This document shows, one piece after another, positions 61,786 through 64,000 of a stretch of DNA of 64,000 bases. Source of the DNA: Agapetus fuscipes (lineage: Eukaryota > Arthropoda > Insecta > Trichoptera > Glossosomatidae); assembly GCA_951799405.1 (NCBI GenBank), contig OX637350.1:10761401-10825400 (forward strand), read 5' to 3'. A program made the translations under genes and the position numbers. Numbering within the stretch: position 1 is the stretch's first letter; every line of letters starts with the position of its first letter. A model generated the notes under the pieces. That model was not told the origin of the DNA. It did no database searches and saw only the letters and a list, made by a program, of their open reading frames with translations.

Positions 61786-64000
61786 TGAAATAATATAAAC
61801 AAGTTTACATTTCCCAGGAGTTACATAAACTCATTTGGGACTTAGTACTTATACTCTTACACAATACTTAAAACTAGCCATACAATATAATTAAAAAAAT
61901 ATTAATAAAATAACAATTACTGAAGCAAACAAAGACAGAAGAGAATTAGCGTCTCATACCCAAAATAAAACAAAATCATCACACTGGTACAGCATCATTG
62001 TAAAAAGACTCTAAGAAATAAGACTTTATTGCATCATTTTGTTGTTTATTTTTCATATCCCTCTTTATTTTTATCGGAAGTCCATTGTATAGGGACTGTG
62101 CAACATTTGAAAGAGACCTCCTTCCAAACTTTGTCGATCGAAAACCTTTAATATGTAGATTTTCTGAGCTTCGAGTATTATAATTATGAAAATCATTATT
62201 ATAATGGTACTCTAAATTTGTGTGAATTGAGGATTTTAGAATTTTAATAATGGTGACAGTGATGTCGTACAATGGTAGGACCTTGAATGGAAGAACATTG
62301 CTCTGTCGATAAATGTCCTTCACGCATGTATCCCATGGTATGCCAAGAATGTTCCTCAAAGCTCTGTTTTGCACAACTTGCAGCTCCGATATTTGTTTTT
62401 TGGTGGCAACCCCCCATATGCAAGTAAGATACGAAAGGTGGGAATGGATCATGGCATAGTAAATAGCGAGTAATGTTGACTTTGGAAGTAAATCCCTTAG
62501 TCTGTACAGAACGCCAGTAATTGGCACTATTTTTGATTTAACATGGTCAAATTGGTAATTCCAAGAAAGTTGTGGATCAATATATAAACCAAGATATCTA
62601 ACAAAGCTGACTTTATCAATATTATTCGATCCAATAGTAATATTAAAGGACATATTTCTCGATTTTCCAAACAGCATATATGACGTTTTCTTGACATTCA
62701 AACTTAATTTATTTAACCTTAACCAATTAGCAAGATGTGAAACATCTCTTTTCATTAAATTTTCTAGTTCTTCTCTCGTTTGCGAATGATAGAAAATTAT
62801 GGTATCGTCTGCGTATAGTTGGAGGGTACCTCGAATATCCCATGTAGTTATATCATTGATATAAACAAGGAAAAGAAGAGGCCCGAGAATAGAACCTTGG
62901 GGTACACCACATTGTATTTTAGTGAATTCGCTGGAAAATTTCCCAATTTGAACTGCACAGGATCTATTTGTAAGATAATTGGTAAACAGTTTTAATGGAG
63001 TTCCTTTGATTCCCAAATGTTCCAATTTATTCAGCAGAATTTTGTGGTCGACCGTATCAAAGGCTTTCTGTAAATCTACAAAAATGCCTGCGACATATTG
63101 GCCATCATCTAAATTTCTTTGTAAATTCGATATGAAATCAAAGACTGCACATTTTGTGTTAGAATGCTTTCGAAATCCATACTGTTGTGGTGCAAGAATC
63201 TTGTTAGAAATGAGATATTCGGTGAATCTATCTTTGATGACATGTTCAAATATTTTTGAAAATATTGAAAGTATCGAGATTGGTCGATAGTTGGAAACAT
63301 TTTTTTTACAGTTGCCTTTATAAATCGGGACTATTTTTGCTATCTTAAGCTGATCTGGAAATATACCACTTGACAGTGAATCGTTTATTAAAAGTACAAG
63401 GTGATCAGCTAACTGATCCTGACAGATTTGGACAAGCGCAGGCGTGATACAATCAACACCAGGAGCTGATCTCTTCTTAAGATTTGAAATAATAAGCAAG
63501 ATTTCCGATTTACTTGTTTTAGGCAAACTAAAAAAACAATTTGCTCTGGGTACAGTTCTAATTGTGCATGTGTCACCTGAAAGTGATTGAATTCTATCTG
63601 CCAACGAAATACCAACTGAGGCAAAAAAATTATTGAATTCTGTGCAGATTTGATTTGGTTCCTTTATCTCTGTATCATCTTTTAAAATGCAATCAACTTG
63701 GGTTTTTTCATCTCTCGTAGTGTTCGATAGGATTTAATTTATTGTTTTCCATGTTTGTCTAGGGTTATTAGCATTTTGTGAAAAGACATCCTTATAGTAC
63801 ATATTTTTTATATATCTCCTATAATTTGTGACCTTATTTCTAAATTTGACTTTAAGATGTTTCAGAGACACATTTGAAGGATCCTGCTTCCATTGTTTGA
63901 AAATTATATTTCTCTCTTTTATAAGTGAGTCCAATTTAGAGTCAAACCAAGGTGTGTTTCCTTTACGTCTGTAATATATATATATATATACTTATATATA
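61746..64000 (-). mobile_element. Jockey/CR1-like LINE, runs off the window
   Basis: Its 3' end carries a 38-base A tail (T-run 61746-61783 on the plus strand). A 3' UTR of about 195 bases and a long reverse-transcriptase ORF follow on the minus strand. The flank just outside the tail (GATTGCATTCCTTTCCAC, then CAAATCTA) also occurs before the T-run at about 30657-30690, so the site or the family's edge recurs. An AT dinucleotide run ends the window. Confidence 0.88.
61979..63934 (-). pseudogene. LINE reverse transcriptase ORF with one stop codon
   Basis: The frame is open from beyond 63934 to 61979 except for a single TAA at 63736-63734. The longest uninterrupted part is 541 codons. It shows KKRSAPGVDCITPALVQ, NYRPISILSIFSKIFE, QYGFRKHSNT, FVDLQKAFDTVDH, GVPQGSILGPLLFLVYIND and the catalytic LYADDT, followed by a thumb and C-terminal region ending ESFYNDAVPV. 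NTPWFDSKL upstream of 63934 is the pre-RT linker seen in Jockey-clade elements. The endonuclease is outside the window. One lesion and a long tail imply a recent insertion. Confidence 0.85.

Overview
This is animal nuclear DNA, most likely from an insect. It has spliced genes with GT-AG introns, AT-rich spacers and many small transposons. The gene set and transposon mix would fit a hemipteran such as a planthopper or leafhopper, but that is a low-confidence guess. Exon boundaries below were read by eye from splice sites and reading-frame continuity.

Layout. (1) 828-8828 (+): a 13-finger C2H2 zinc-finger protein whose 5' end lies outside or is not visible. (2) 10032-16746 (+): the DNA primase catalytic subunit, complete in six exons, with a reverse-transcriptase fragment in an intron. 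(3) 18313-25602 (+): a CUB/LDLa single-pass membrane protein with cytoplasmic PPxY motifs and an apparent one-base frame break in its first exon. (4) 29462-34434 (-): a syntenin (two PDZ domains). (5) 36595-38616 (-): an intronless DDX43-like KH/DEAD-box helicase. It is head to head, across 631 bp, with (6) 39248-42058 (+), an intronless LRIG/Lambik-type LRR-Ig receptor. (7) 42284-43631 (+): a peflin-like penta-EF-hand protein. (8) 51062-56833 (-): a DnaJB6/Mrj-type J-domain chaperone with a 5'-untranslated exon near 60.8 kb. (9) 61746-64000 (-): a recent Jockey/CR1-like LINE running off the window. The protein-coding genes look like unrelated housekeeping and signalling neighbours, not an operon-like system.

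The more unusual content is between the genes. One ~235-bp repeat family, the 3' end of a LINE with a TTAGA-type tail, occurs about 13 times. Palindromic repeats carry a hammerhead-ribozyme-like core on both strands. One SINE joins a 5S-rRNA-derived head to a tRNA-derived unit. There are MITEs of the hAT (8-bp target duplications), piggyBac (TTAA) and Tc1/mariner (TA) types, including a three-level nest at 46.1-46.9 kb. I saw no CRISPR array, no prokaryotic operon and no viral gene.
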